From NCBI RefSeq assembly GCF_001570545.1, contig NZ_BBXD01000016.1, positions 330,376 through 394,375 on the forward strand: DNA of 64,000 bases, in the 5' to 3' direction. A model generated the notes under the pieces. The model did not search any database, had not been told where the DNA came from, and was given only the letters and a program-made list of their open reading frames with translations. The stretch comes from Herbidospora mongoliensis. Its GTDB lineage: Bacteria; Actinomycetota; Actinomycetes; Streptosporangiales; Streptosporangiaceae. Position 1 is the stretch's first letter, and the number at the start of each line of letters is the position of its first letter. A program made the translations under genes and the position numbers. Below, in pieces: positions 1-8,384 of the stretch.

Positions 1-1
1 C

Positions 2-745
2 GGCATCCCCGAGCTCGACCGGGTCGCCGAGGTGCTCGACCGCAGCGCGATCCGCATCTCCGAGCTGCTCGGACGGGAGCGCGAGTTCGCCACCGACGCG
101 TCCCACCAGCTGCGCACGCCCCTCACCGGGCTGACCATGCGCCTGGAGGAGATCGTCGCGGCGGCGTCCCAGCCGGCGATCGTGCGTGAGGAGGGGGAGG
201 CGGCGATCGTCCAGGCCGAACGGCTGACGGCGGTGATCGACGAGCTGCTCAACGCGGCCCGGCGTCAGCGCCACTCCCAGGCCGAGCCGATCGACGTCGA
301 CGAGGTGCTGGTGCAGCAGATCACCGAGTGGGATCCGGCGTTCCGGCGCTCCCGCCGGTCGATCCAGCTCACCGGGAGCCGGGGCCTGCGGGCGCTGGCC
401 ACCACGGGCGGCCTCAGCCAGGTCGTGGCCACCCTGCTGGACAACTCCCTGCACCACGGGGGCGGCATCGTCTCGATAACCACGACGAGCTCGGAGAAGT
501 CCATCGTCATCGAGGTCTCCGACCAGGGTGACGGCGTGCCGGAGAAGATCCGTGCGCGGATCTTCGAACGGAGCGTGACCGGGGGCAGCGGCACCGGGCT
601 CGGGCTCACGCTGGCGCGATCACTGGTCGCCGCCGACGGCGGACGGCTGGAGCTGGTGAAACCCCGGCCGGCCACGTTCGCGATCTTCCTGCGGAAGGTC
701 GGCGACGACGAGATCGGCTACCGCGTGGTGAGCGGCCCCGCCTGA
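2..745 (+). CDS. Sensor histidine kinase, C-terminal part (5' end outside window)
   Basis: The frame is open from base 2 to the TGA at 743-745, so only the C-terminal ~247 residues are present. The order is a short HAMP-like linker, a HisKA phosphoacceptor helix with H-box S-H-Q-L-R-T-P-L, and a HATPase_c domain with N-box (L-L-D-N-S), G1 (D-Q-G-D-G-V) and G2 (G-T-G-L-G-L). The family autophosphorylates the H-box His and passes the phosphate to a partner response regulator, presumably encoded upstream outside the window. The stimulus cannot be told because the sensor domain is missing. The 3' end overlaps the convergent GtrA gene by 28 bp. Confidence 0.93.
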   Translation, partial: GIPELDRVAEVLDRSAIRISELLGREREFATDASHQLRTPLTGLTMRLEEIVAAASQPAIVREEGEAAIVQAERLTAVIDELLNAARRQRHSQAEPIDVDEVLVQQITEWDPAFRRSRRSIQLTGSRGLRALATTGGLSQVVATLLDNSLHHGGGIVSITTTSSEKSIVIEVSDQGDGVPEKIRARIFERSVTGGSGTGLGLTLARSLVAADGGRLELVKPRPATFAIFLRKVGDDEIGYRVVSGPA

Positions 746-1224
746 CCTTCCTCCTGGACCACCGGTTCCTGGACCACGGGCGGGGCCAGGAACACCCACC
801 GCTTGTACGACCAGAACCGGAACAGCGTGCCCAGCCCCGTGCCGACCACCAAGCCGATGTTGTTGGCCAGCAGGCTGTCGAAGCCGAGGGTGTAGCGGAC
901 GAAGCCGAGGCAGATCAGCTCGATCAGCAGGCCGACCCCGTTGAGCACGAAGAACAGGATGTATTCGCGGGCCAGGCCGCTCTGCTCACGGTGGCGGAAG
1001 GTCCAGAAACGGTTGCCGAAGTAGGCGACCGTGGTGGCGACCACCGTCGCGACGACGTTGGCCGACAGCGTGCCCTCGGAGCCCCACGCGGACCAGAGGA
1101 TGTTCACCAGACCGAACTTGACCACGAATGCGATGGCGCCGATCGCGCCGAACTTGATCAACTCACGGAGGAGGGTGGCGAATCGCGCGTAGGCGCCGCG
1201 GATGAGTTGCTGCACGAGCCGCAC
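718..1224 (-). CDS. GtrA family membrane protein
   Basis: 168 residues with four hydrophobic spans (about residues 22-43, 55-72, 85-110 and 120-138) and the GtrA pattern: a conserved N-R-F-W-T-F after TM2 and a C-terminal F-R-F-W-S-Y-K-R-W-V-F. GtrA-like proteins are small inner-membrane proteins usually linked to polyprenyl-phosphate sugar translocation or cell-surface glycan synthesis; the substrate is not deducible. The C-terminal tail is Glu/Gln rich. It is convergent with the histidine kinase, overlapping its last 28 bp, so the two are not co-transcribed. Confidence 0.85.
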   Translation of the reverse strand: MRLVQQLIRGAYARFATLLRELIKFGAIGAIAFVVKFGLVNILWSAWGSEGTLSANVVATVVATTVAYFGNRFWTFRHREQSGLAREYILFFVLNGVGLLIELICLGFVRYTLGFDSLLANNIGLVVGTGLGTLFRFWSYKRWVFLAPPVVQEPVVQEEGQAGPLTTR

Positions 1225-1433
1225 AGTCCTTCCTGGTGGGATGGGGTCGTCTCAGGTTACCGGTTGGACCTGTGAAGCGGGCTGAAAGCTTCCTCTGAGT
1301 CCCTTTCTGCCCAGGTCGTCCAAGAACATTTCAAGAAATGTCAGGCTTTGCGGCCCGATCGGGGTCGATACGGGCTACGTTTGCGCCCGACGTCACACCC
1401 GCGCGCACATTTGGGAGAGGTGCGGGCATCTCG

Positions 1434-2381
1434 ATGGGCCGACTGAGCCGAATGCTGATCACGGGGATCGTGCTGGGCCCGCTCGCCGCCTGTGGCGGCT
1501 TATCCGCGGAGACCACGGCCCGGGAGACCCCTTCCCGCGCGGCCGGGATCCTCACCCTGGCCACCGCCGAACGTGCTTTCGACAGTCTCCAGACGCTCGA
1601 CGCCGCCTGGCGCGACAGCGACTGCGCCGAAGTGGCCGAGCTGGTCGCCGCACCCATCGCCGAGCTGGGCGGTGACGCCTGCGAGGCCACCGCGCTCGGC
1701 CACGAGATGTCCCGGTTCGACTACACCGAACCCGAGTTCTACCTGCCCACCCGCGGCTCCACGGGCGACCCCTGGTTCGCCGCCCTGGCCCGGATGCCCG
1801 ACCCGGCCTACTTCGTCTTCACCCACGAGAAGGGCGGCTGGCGGCTCGCCTTAGGGCCGGTCCCGGTGCCGAAGGCCGCCCCGGAGGTGCACGTCACCGA
1901 CGCCGTGGTGCCCACCGGCGACGACAACCCCCAGATCACCGCCAGCCTGGTGTCCCAGCGCTGTCTGACCTACCTGACCGACCCGACGGGCGTGAACGGC
2001 ATCCGGGTCCCGGACGGCGACCCGCTGCGCGGCCTGCGCGACGAGATCGCCCGCAGCGCGGCCAAATACCGCCCCGACAAGATCACTGTTGATGTACGTC
2101 TCCTCGCCGGCACCCCCTCCCACGCGCTGGCCCTCCCCGACGGCGCGTCCCTCGTCTTCCACGCCCTGCGCCTGGTCACCACCCAGGCCCCGGGCCCCGG
2201 CCGGGACGAACTGGCCAAGCCGGTCTACGCCGACCAGGAGATCCGGGCCTTCGCCGGCCACGGCTGGCTCGGCGAGGTGACCGCGGAGGAACTGCTGTTC
2301 CTGGCGACCAAGGTCGACGCGGACGGCCGGATGACCACGGTCGGGATGGGCCGTCAGCTGGCCTCCATGACGAACGTCTGA
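1434..2381 (+). CDS. Putative lipoprotein of unknown function
   Basis: 315 residues from the ATG at 1434, chosen because it places a short basic N-terminus (M-G-R-L-S-R) before a hydrophobic stretch ending in the lipobox L-A-A-C (Cys20), with a purine-rich GGGAGAGG 13 bp upstream. After cleavage Cys20 would be lipidated and the protein held on the outer face of the membrane. The mature part has no motif I recognise; it is soluble-looking and Ala/Pro/Asp rich with one internal Cys pair (D-S-D-C ... G-G-D-A-C) that could form a disulfide. It stands alone upstream of purK and may share its promoter region. Confidence 0.75.
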   Translation: MGRLSRMLITGIVLGPLAACGGLSAETTARETPSRAAGILTLATAERAFDSLQTLDAAWRDSDCAEVAELVAAPIAELGGDACEATALGHEMSRFDYTEPEFYLPTRGSTGDPWFAALARMPDPAYFVFTHEKGGWRLALGPVPVPKAAPEVHVTDAVVPTGDDNPQITASLVSQRCLTYLTDPTGVNGIRVPDGDPLRGLRDEIARSAAKYRPDKITVDVRLLAGTPSHALALPDGASLVFHALRLVTTQAPGPGRDELAKPVYADQEIRAFAGHGWLGEVTAEELLFLATKVDADGRMTTVGMGRQLASMTNV

Positions 2382-2406
2382 GCTGGGCTGGGTAAACTTC
2401 GCGTTC

Positions 2407-3501
2407 GTGAACAGCCCTTTCATCGTCGGCATGGTCGGCGCCGGGCAGCTGGCCCGGATGACCCAGCAGGCCGCCATCGCCCTCGGCGTCGACCTCCGGG
2501 TGCTGGCCGGATCCCGCGACGAGAGCGCCGCCAAGGTCGTCGTCGACACCCGCCTCGGTGACCACCGCGACCTGGGCGACCTTGCCGAGTTCGCCAAGGG
2601 CTGCGACGTGGTCACCTTCGACCACGAGCACGTGCCGACCGACCTCATCGAGAGCCTCGGGGTGCCCGCCCGGCCGGGGGCCGCCGCCCTCGTCCACGCG
2701 CAGGACAAACGCGTCATGCGGGAGCGGCTGACCGCTCTCGGGGTGCCGTGCCCCCGTTGGAGCTCCTCCGACTTCACCGCCCCGGTCGTGCTGAAGGCCG
2801 TCCGCGGCGGTTACGACGGGCGCGGCGTGTGGATGGCGCGGACCCAGGCCGAGGTCGACGAGGTGGTCTCCACCGGGATCGACCTCATCGGTGAGGAGAT
2901 CGTGCCCTTCGAGCGGGAGCTCGCCGTGCTGGTGGCCCGGTCGCCGCACGGCCAGGGCGTGGCCTATCCGGTGGTGGAGACCGTCCAGGAGGACGGGATC
3001 TGCGTCGAGGTCATCGCGCCGGCTCCCGGCCTCGACCCCGAGCTGGCCGCCGAGGCGCAGCGGATCGCGCTGACCATCGCCGAGGAGCTCGACGTGACCG
3101 GCCTGCTGGCGGTCGAGATGTTCCAGACCTCGACCGGCCTGCTGGTCAACGAGCTGGCCATGCGGCCGCACAACTCCGGGCACTGGACGATCGAGGGCGC
3201 CCGCACCTCCCAGTTCGAGCAGCACCTCCGGGCCGTCCTGGACCTGCCGCTGGGTTCGCCCGAGATGACGGCCCCCGTGGTCGTGATGGCCAACCTGCTC
3301 GGCGGCCCCGACCCCGATGTGTACTCGCGCTACGAGCACGTGATGGCCAACGACCCCGGCATCAAGATCCACTTTTACGGCAAGGACGTCCGTCCCGGCC
3401 GCAAGATCGGCCACGTGACCGCCCTGGGCACCGACCTCGACGAGGTCCGCGCACGGGCGAGGCACGCGGTCACCTGTCTGAAGGGACCCCTCAGTGTCTG
3501 A
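2407..3501 (+). CDS. purK: N5-carboxyaminoimidazole ribonucleotide synthase PurK
   Basis: 364 residues from a GTG at 2407. ATP-grasp enzyme of de novo purine synthesis that converts AIR, ATP and bicarbonate to N5-CAIR. The N-terminus carries the nucleotide-binding G-A-G-Q-L-A-R-M loop, followed by the PurK patterns [24 protein letters not shown] and the C-terminal [17 protein letters not shown]. Length is normal for the family. The stop overlaps the start of purE by 8 bp, so the two consecutive pathway enzymes are translationally coupled. Confidence 0.97.
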   Translation: MNSPFIVGMVGAGQLARMTQQAAIALGVDLRVLAGSRDESAAKVVVDTRLGDHRDLGDLAEFAKGCDVVTFDHEHVPTDLIESLGVPARPGAAALVHAQDKRVMRERLTALGVPCPRWSSSDFTAPVVLKAVRGGYDGRGVWMARTQAEVDEVVSTGIDLIGEEIVPFERELAVLVARSPHGQGVAYPVVETVQEDGICVEVIAPAPGLDPELAAEAQRIALTIAEELDVTGLLAVEMFQTSTGLLVNELAMRPHNSGHWTIEGARTSQFEQHLRAVLDLPLGSPEMTAPVVVMANLLGGPDPDVYSRYEHVMANDPGIKIHFYGKDVRPGRKIGHVTALGTDLDEVRARARHAVTCLKGPLSV

Positions 3502-4012
3502 CGCCGGGCCTGCGGTCGGCATCGTCATGGGCAGCGACTCCGACTGGCCCGTCATGGGCCTGGCGGCCGAGGCGCTGCGCGAGTTCGGCGTGTCCTTCGA
3601 GGCCGACGTCGTGTCGGCCCACCGGATGCCCGAAGAGATGATCGCGTACGGCAAGTCGGCCGCCTCCCGGGGCCTGAAGGTGATCGTGGCGGGCGCCGGG
3701 GGCGCGGCGCACCTGCCGGGCATGCTGGCCTCGGTGACCCCGCTCCCGGTGATCGGGGTGCCGGTGCCGCTGAAGTACCTCGACGGGATGGACTCGCTGC
3801 TGTCGATCGTCCAGATGCCGGCCGGGGTCCCGGTCGCGACGGTCGCGGTGGGCGGGGCCAGGAACGCCGGTCTGCTGGCGGTACGGATCCTGGCGGCCTC
3901 CGACCCCGCGCTCCAGCAGCGGATGGTGGAGTTCCAGGCGGAACTGAAGAAGACGGCCTACGCCAAGGGCGAGGCGCTGCGCAAGGCGGCGGCGGAGGGG
4001 ACTCCCTCCTAG
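3494..4012 (+). CDS. purE: N5-carboxyaminoimidazole ribonucleotide mutase PurE
   Basis: 172 residues from GTG 3494, inside the end of purK. It rearranges N5-CAIR to CAIR, the step after PurK. The family signature is clear: G-S-D-S-D-W-P-V-M near the N-terminus, S-A-H-R-M-P-E-E-M in the active site, and [12 protein letters not shown] with the catalytic His. Class I (bacterial) size. Its 3' end touches the convergent reductase gene at 4009. Confidence 0.97.
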   Translation: MSDAGPAVGIVMGSDSDWPVMGLAAEALREFGVSFEADVVSAHRMPEEMIAYGKSAASRGLKVIVAGAGGAAHLPGMLASVTPLPVIGVPVPLKYLDGMDSLLSIVQMPAGVPVATVAVGGARNAGLLAVRILAASDPALQQRMVEFQAELKKTAYAKGEALRKAAAEGTPS

Positions 4013-5067
4013 TCCTCCGGGACCACGAACTCGCCGCCGGCGGCCGACGCCACTTCGGGGCCGAAGAGCCTGCCCGGGGTGAACGCGCCGGGGCGGCCCT
4101 CGCCCCTGGCCAGGCGCAGGGCCACCTCGGAGACGGCGCCGACCGTGAACGTCATGGCCTCGCCGGTGCGCAGCCAGCCCTCACGCACGCGACCGGACGG
4201 CCACTCGACCCGGGCGCGGGCCCACGACGATGCGCGCGGGCGCTCCCTGGCCGTGGTCGTCGTGACGCGGGCGAGCCGCCGGATGGCGAAGCCGGCCACA
4301 CCGGGCAGACGCAGCACGCCGGCGATCGCCGGCAGGGCCGCCCGGACGGCCGGGTTCGCCGGGACCAGAGCCGAAGCGCCGATCACCGACGGGGCGCCGC
4401 TGGCCTGCCAGGCCGCGAAGAGCTCGCCGCTGCCCAGGGAGGCGGTGGTGACCTCGTCGCCGTCGGGGGTGGTCAACCTTTCGGCGGCGCCACCGGCCCG
4501 GGCGCGCACCAACCGGCCCTGCCGGACCTCGCGGCCGCAGTCGAGCAGCGTGTGCACGATGGTGGCGGCCAGGGCTTCGCCGAGGGCGCCGGGTTCGATC
4601 GCGACCGAGGCGACGGCGTCGATGCGCACGAGCGAAGGCTTCTCCTCGCCCGCCAGCAGGTGCAGCAGGATGCCCTCGGTCGCGAGCACGCCGAAGCCCG
4701 CCCCGGAGACCAGCGTGCGGCCGGTGGCCGCCGCCTCCCGGTCCATGCCGTGGAGCAGTTCGAACGCGCTCAGCTCGTTGGCGACGTCGACGTAGTGGGT
4801 GCCCGGCGGGCAGGCCCGCGCGACCTGCGGCGCGGTGACCACGAACGGGCCCACCGTGTTGATCACGACGGCCGGCGCCTCGGCGGACAGCTGAGCGCAG
4901 ACCTCGCCGAGCGAGCCGGTCACCGCCCGGACTCCTGGACTCACCCGGGCCAGCCGCTCCCGGTCGCGGCCGGTCACCACCACCTCGGCGCCCGCCTTCC
5001 GCAGCCGCTCCACCGCCTCCCGGCCGACCCGTCCGGTCGCGCCGAGCACCCAGATCTCACCCGTCAT
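4009..5067 (-). CDS. Saccharopine-dehydrogenase-like NAD(P)-dependent oxidoreductase
   Basis: 352 residues from the ATG at 5067, which puts [15 protein letters not shown] at the very N-terminus as a Rossmann GxxGxxG loop; an ATG four codons upstream (5079) is an alternative. It continues with an atypical-SDR/saccharopine dehydrogenase pattern ([16 protein letters not shown]). Relatives include trans-acting enoyl reductases and putative short-chain reductases; the substrate is unknown. It is divergent from a TetR regulator with an almost perfect 18-bp-arm inverted repeat between them, so it is the probable target of that regulator. Confidence 0.85.
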   Translation of the reverse strand: MTGEIWVLGATGRVGREAVERLRKAGAEVVVTGRDRERLARVSPGVRAVTGSLGEVCAQLSAEAPAVVINTVGPFVVTAPQVARACPPGTHYVDVANELSAFELLHGMDREAAATGRTLVSGAGFGVLATEGILLHLLAGEEKPSLVRIDAVASVAIEPGALGEALAATIVHTLLDCGREVRQGRLVRARAGGAAERLTTPDGDEVTTASLGSGELFAAWQASGAPSVIGASALVPANPAVRAALPAIAGVLRLPGVAGFAIRRLARVTTTTARERPRASSWARARVEWPSGRVREGWLRTGEAMTFTVGAVSEVALRLARGEGRPGAFTPGRLFGPEVASAAGGEFVVPED

Positions 5068-5084
5068 GGTCGCCTCCATCAGTC

Positions 5085-5132
5085 ATGGCACGTCGTGTCA
5101 TGACTATCGCATGGCATGACACGACATGTCAT
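5085..5132. promoter_or_regulatory. TetR operator: long inverted repeat in divergent promoter
   Basis: Arms at 5085-5102 and 5115-5132 are reverse complements at 16 of 18 positions (core GTCGTGTCATG / CATGACACGAC) separated by 12 bp. It lies exactly between the reductase start (5067) and the TetR start (5149), the usual place for an autoregulatory TetR operator controlling both genes. Confidence 0.8.
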
Positions 5133-5148
5133 CAGTAGGATTCGCCGC

Positions 5149-5718
5149 ATGAGTCGATGGCAGCCGGGTGCGCGAGAACGGCTTGAGCGGGCCGCGCTCG
5201 ATCTCTTCCTCGAGCAGGGCTTCACCGAGACGACGGTGCCGCAGATCACCGCGCGGGCCGGGCTGACGACCCGGACGTTCTTCCGGCACTTCGCCGACAA
5301 GCGTGAGGTGCTGTTCGCCGGTGAGGAGATGGTGCCCGAACTGGTCGCCCGCTTCATGGCCGAGGCCCCGCCGTCGCTCGGCCCGATGGAACTGATCACC
5401 GAGGGCCTGGCCCCCGCCGTGGCCGAGATCTTCGAGGGCCGCGGCCTCGACTACCTGCTACGCCGACGGGCCGCGATCGACGCCGAACCCGCCCTGCACG
5501 AGCGCGAGTTGCGCAAGTTCGCGCTGATGTCGGCGGCTTTGGAGCGGGGTTTCCGCGACCGCGGCGCCGACGACCTGACCGCCCGGCTGGCGGCCGAGAT
5601 CGCCGTGACCGCGGTCCGGATAGCGGTGACCCGCTGGCTCGACCAGCAGGGCGACCCCGACCTCCCGGCCACCGTCAACCAGACCCTGGCGGCGATGCGG
5701 CGCCTGACGAGTACGTGA
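5149..5718 (+). CDS. TetR family transcriptional regulator
   Basis: 189 residues from the ATG at 5149 (M-S-R-W-Q-P-G); an upstream in-frame ATG at 5116 falls inside the operator and is rejected. The N-terminal HTH matches TetR: R-E-R-L-E-R-A-A-L-D-L-F, then T-V-P-Q-I-T-A-R-A-G-L-T-T-R-T-F-F-R-H-F, followed by a helical ligand-binding domain with no recognisable ligand. It presumably represses itself and the divergent reductase. It is convergent with the UDP-glucose dehydrogenase gene, leaving 3 bp between stops. Confidence 0.92.
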   Translation: MSRWQPGARERLERAALDLFLEQGFTETTVPQITARAGLTTRTFFRHFADKREVLFAGEEMVPELVARFMAEAPPSLGPMELITEGLAPAVAEIFEGRGLDYLLRRRAAIDAEPALHERELRKFALMSAALERGFRDRGADDLTARLAAEIAVTAVRIAVTRWLDQQGDPDLPATVNQTLAAMRRLTST

Positions 5719-5721
5719 CGG

Positions 5722-7047
5722 TTACTGCGGCCTGCCGAGGGCGCGGTAGATCCAACCGGCCTCTCTCCAGGTGGGGGCGTCGAGGGCGTTGCGGCCGTCG
5801 ACGATGTTGCGGACGGCCACCACCTCGCCCAGGGCATGGGGGCTGAGGTCGACGAACTCCTGCCATTCCGTCAGGAGCAGGACGACGTCGGCGTCGCGGC
5901 AGGCGTCCAGGGCCGACTGGGCGTAACCCAGGGTCGGCTGGGTCTTTCTGGCGTTGTCCAGGGCGACCGGGTCGTAGACGGTGACGGCGCCGCCCTCCTG
6001 GCCGATCTTCACGGCCACGTCGAGGGCGGGGGAGTCGCGGATGTCGTCGGAGTTGGGCTTGAAGGCGGCCCCCAGGACGCCGACCACCCGGTTGCGGAAC
6101 GAGCCGCCGACCATGTCGCGGGCCAGGTCGACCATCCGGGCCCGCCTGCGCATGTTGATCGCGTCGACCTCGCGCAGGAAGCTCAGGGCCTGGTCGGCGC
6201 CCAGTTCGTCGGCGCGGGCCATGAAGGCGCGGATGTCCTTGGGCAGGCAGCCGCCGCCGAACCCCAGGCCGGGGTTGAGGAAGCGGCCGCCGATGCGTTC
6301 GTCGTACGAGAGAGCCTTGGAGAGCAGTTTCACGTCGGCCTGGGTGGCTTCGCAGACTTCGGCCATGGCGTTGATGAACGAGATCTTGGTGGCCAGGAAG
6401 GCGTTGGCGGCCGACTTGACCAGCTCGGCGGTCGGGAAGTCGGTGACCACGATCGGGACGTCGCCGAGCGGCGCGTAGACCTCGCGCAGGATCATCTCGG
6501 CCTTGGGGGAGGTGACGCCGAGGACGATCCGGTCGGGGTGGAGGGTGTCGTCGACGGCGAAGCCCTCCCGGAGGAACTCGGGGTTCCAGGCGAGCTCGAC
6601 GTGGTCGCCGGCCAGTTCCCTGAGCCGGGCCGCGAGCCGCTGGGCGGTCCCGACCGGGACGGTCGACTTGCCCACCACGAGACAGCCCCTGTCCAGGTGC
6701 GGGGCGAGGGAGTCGACGACCTGGTCCAGGAAGGAGACGTCGGCGGCGAACTCGCCCTGCTTCTGGGGGGTCCCGACGCAGACGAAGTGGACGTCCCCGA
6801 ACGCGGCGGCCTCCTCGTAGGAGGTGGTGAAGCGGAGTCGTCCACTCCCGACGTGTTTTCTGAGCAGGGTCTCGAGCCCCGGTTCCCAGATCGGCGACTC
6901 GCCGCGCTGGAGCCGGGCGATCTTGTCGGGGTCGACGTCGAGCCCGAGCACCTCGAAGCCGAGCTCCGCCATGCACGCGGCATGCGTCGCCCCCAGGTAG
7001 CCGGTCCCCAGGACCGTGAGTCGGTACGGCACGCCCGCTCCCCTCAT
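5722..7047 (-). CDS. UDP-glucose 6-dehydrogenase
   Basis: 441 residues. It oxidises UDP-glucose to UDP-glucuronate with two NAD+. N-terminal Rossmann loop L-G-T-G-Y-L-G-A-T-H-A, G-K-S-T-V-P-V-G-T segment, active-site region N-P-E-F-L-R-E-G-F-A, the conserved A-N-A-F-L-A-T-K-I-S-F-I-N lysine helix, the catalytic-Cys loop G-F-G-G-G-C-L-P-K-D, and the C-terminal G-A-A-F-K-P-N-S-D-D-I-R-D-S-P. It is a full-length member. The start could be the GTG six codons later (V-P-Y-R-L-T-V-L-G). Monocistronic, facing the TetR gene. Confidence 0.95.
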   Translation of the reverse strand: MRGAGVPYRLTVLGTGYLGATHAACMAELGFEVLGLDVDPDKIARLQRGESPIWEPGLETLLRKHVGSGRLRFTTSYEEAAAFGDVHFVCVGTPQKQGEFAADVSFLDQVVDSLAPHLDRGCLVVGKSTVPVGTAQRLAARLRELAGDHVELAWNPEFLREGFAVDDTLHPDRIVLGVTSPKAEMILREVYAPLGDVPIVVTDFPTAELVKSAANAFLATKISFINAMAEVCEATQADVKLLSKALSYDERIGGRFLNPGLGFGGGCLPKDIRAFMARADELGADQALSFLREVDAINMRRRARMVDLARDMVGGSFRNRVVGVLGAAFKPNSDDIRDSPALDVAVKIGQEGGAVTVYDPVALDNARKTQPTLGYAQSALDACRDADVVLLLTEWQEFVDLSPHALGEVVAVRNIVDGRNALDAPTWREAGWIYRALGRPQ

Positions 7048-7099
7048 GACCTGCTCTTACAGGGTGTGTGATGTTACATGAGGCTATAAGTGCAGATTA

Positions 7100-7115
7100 C
7101 CTACCGACTGGTAGG
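7100..7115. promoter_or_regulatory. Palindromic operator upstream of acyl-CoA dehydrogenase
   Basis: Perfect 6-bp arms CCTACC and GGTAGG with a 4-bp centre, 30 bp before the ATG at 7145. The form and placement suit a TetR-type repressor of fatty-acid or branched-chain catabolism genes in actinobacteria. The cognate regulator is not in this window. Confidence 0.55.
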
Positions 7116-7144
7116 CCGATACTCGGACGTCCTAGAATCCGGAC

Positions 7145-8308
7145 ATGAGCTTTCCTCTGTACGCGCCGGCGGAGGAGCACGACATGCTCCGCGAGGCGAT
7201 CCGGGCCCTGGCCGAAGAGAAGATCGCCCCGCGCGCCGCCGCGGCCGACGAGAACGAGGAGTTCCCGGAAGACTCCTACAAGGATCTCGTCGCGGCCGAC
7301 TTCCACGCGGTCCACGTGCCCGAGGAATACGGCGGGGCGGGGGCCGACGCGCTCGCGGCGGTGATCGTGATCGAAGAGGTGGCGCGGGTCTGCGCGTCGA
7401 CCTCGCTGATCCCGGCGGTGAACAAGCTCGGCACGGTCCCGCTGCTGCTCTCCGCCTCCTCAGAGCTCAAGGCGGCATACCTGCCCGCCGTGGCGCGGGG
7501 CGAGGGCATGTTCTCCTACGCCCTCTCCGAGGCCGAGGCGGGCTCCGACGCCGCCGCGATGCGCACCCGCGCGGTGGCCGACGGCGATTCCTACGTGCTC
7601 AACGGCACGAAGATGTGGATCACCAACGCCGGGGTGTCCGAGTTCTACACCGTCATGGCGGTGACCGACCCCTCGGCCGGCGCGCGCGGCATCTCCGCTT
7701 TCGTCGTGGAGAAGGCCGACAAGGGGGTGTCCTTCGGGCCGAAGGAGAGGAAGCTCGGCATCAGGGCCTCGCCGACCCGCACGGTGATCCTGGAGGACGT
7801 GCGCATCCCGGCGTCCCGGATGATCGGCGCGCCCGGCACCGGCTTCAAGACCGCCCTGGCGACCCTCGACCACACGCGGATCACCATCGCCGCGCAGGCG
7901 CTCGGGATCGCCCAGGGTGCGCTCGACTTCGCCGTCGGCTACGTCAAGGAGCGCAAGCAGTTCGGGAAGGCGATCGGCGACTTCCAGGGCGTCCAGTTCA
8001 TGATCGCCGACATGGCGATGAAGCTGGAGGCGGCCCGGCAGCTGACCTACGCGGCGGCGGCCAAGTCGGAGCGGGCCATGCACGGCACCCCGGTGAAGGA
8101 CCTGACCTTCTTCTCCTCCGCCGCCAAGACCGCTGCCTCCGACGCGGCGATGGAGATCACTACCGAGGCGGTGCAGCTGCTGGGCGGCTACGGCTACACG
8201 CGTGACTACCCGGTGGAGCGGATGATGCGCGACGCCAAGATCACCCAGATCTACGAGGGGACAAACCAGATCCAGCGGATGGTGATGGCTCGTCAGATCC
8301 TCAAGTAG
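7145..8308 (+). CDS. Acyl-CoA dehydrogenase
   Basis: 387 residues. FAD enzyme that introduces an alpha,beta double bond into acyl-CoA. The three-domain ACAD layout is intact: helical N-terminal domain, middle beta domain with Y-A-L-S-E-A-E-A-G-S-D and W-I-T-N-A-G, C-terminal helical domain with R-K-Q-F-G-K-A-I and Q-L-L-G-G-Y-G-Y-T-R-D-Y-P-V-E-R, and Y-E-G-T-N-Q-I-Q-R where the catalytic Glu sits in short-chain/butyryl-type enzymes. Chain-length specificity cannot be assigned. The gene ends just before a strong hairpin, the last backbone feature before the integrase. Confidence 0.95.
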   Translation: MSFPLYAPAEEHDMLREAIRALAEEKIAPRAAAADENEEFPEDSYKDLVAADFHAVHVPEEYGGAGADALAAVIVIEEVARVCASTSLIPAVNKLGTVPLLLSASSELKAAYLPAVARGEGMFSYALSEAEAGSDAAAMRTRAVADGDSYVLNGTKMWITNAGVSEFYTVMAVTDPSAGARGISAFVVEKADKGVSFGPKERKLGIRASPTRTVILEDVRIPASRMIGAPGTGFKTALATLDHTRITIAAQALGIAQGALDFAVGYVKERKQFGKAIGDFQGVQFMIADMAMKLEAARQLTYAAAAKSERAMHGTPVKDLTFFSSAAKTAASDAAMEITTEAVQLLGGYGYTRDYPVERMMRDAKITQIYEGTNQIQRMVMARQILK

Positions 8309-8318
8309 TACCTGAACA

Positions 8319-8359
8319 GCGAAAACCCCGCCCAGGATGTCTCTGCGGCGGGGTTTCGC
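8319..8359 (+). terminator. Hairpin terminator after acyl-CoA dehydrogenase
   Basis: Stem GCGAAAACCCCGCC / GGCGGGGTTTCGC (one bulged A), loop of about 13 nt, starting 11 bp after the stop. It sits between the convergent dehydrogenase and integrase and can act on either strand. Confidence 0.75.
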
Positions 8360-8384
8360 GGTTCGGCTCAGGGGGCTTAAACGA

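Noticed and set aside
2176..3723. 515-aa minus-strand ORF over purK/purE
   Set aside because: Shadow of two certain genes.
5836..7071. 411-aa plus-strand ORF antisense to UDP-glucose dehydrogenase
   Set aside because: Mirror frame, low-complexity Gly/Val/Asp composition.
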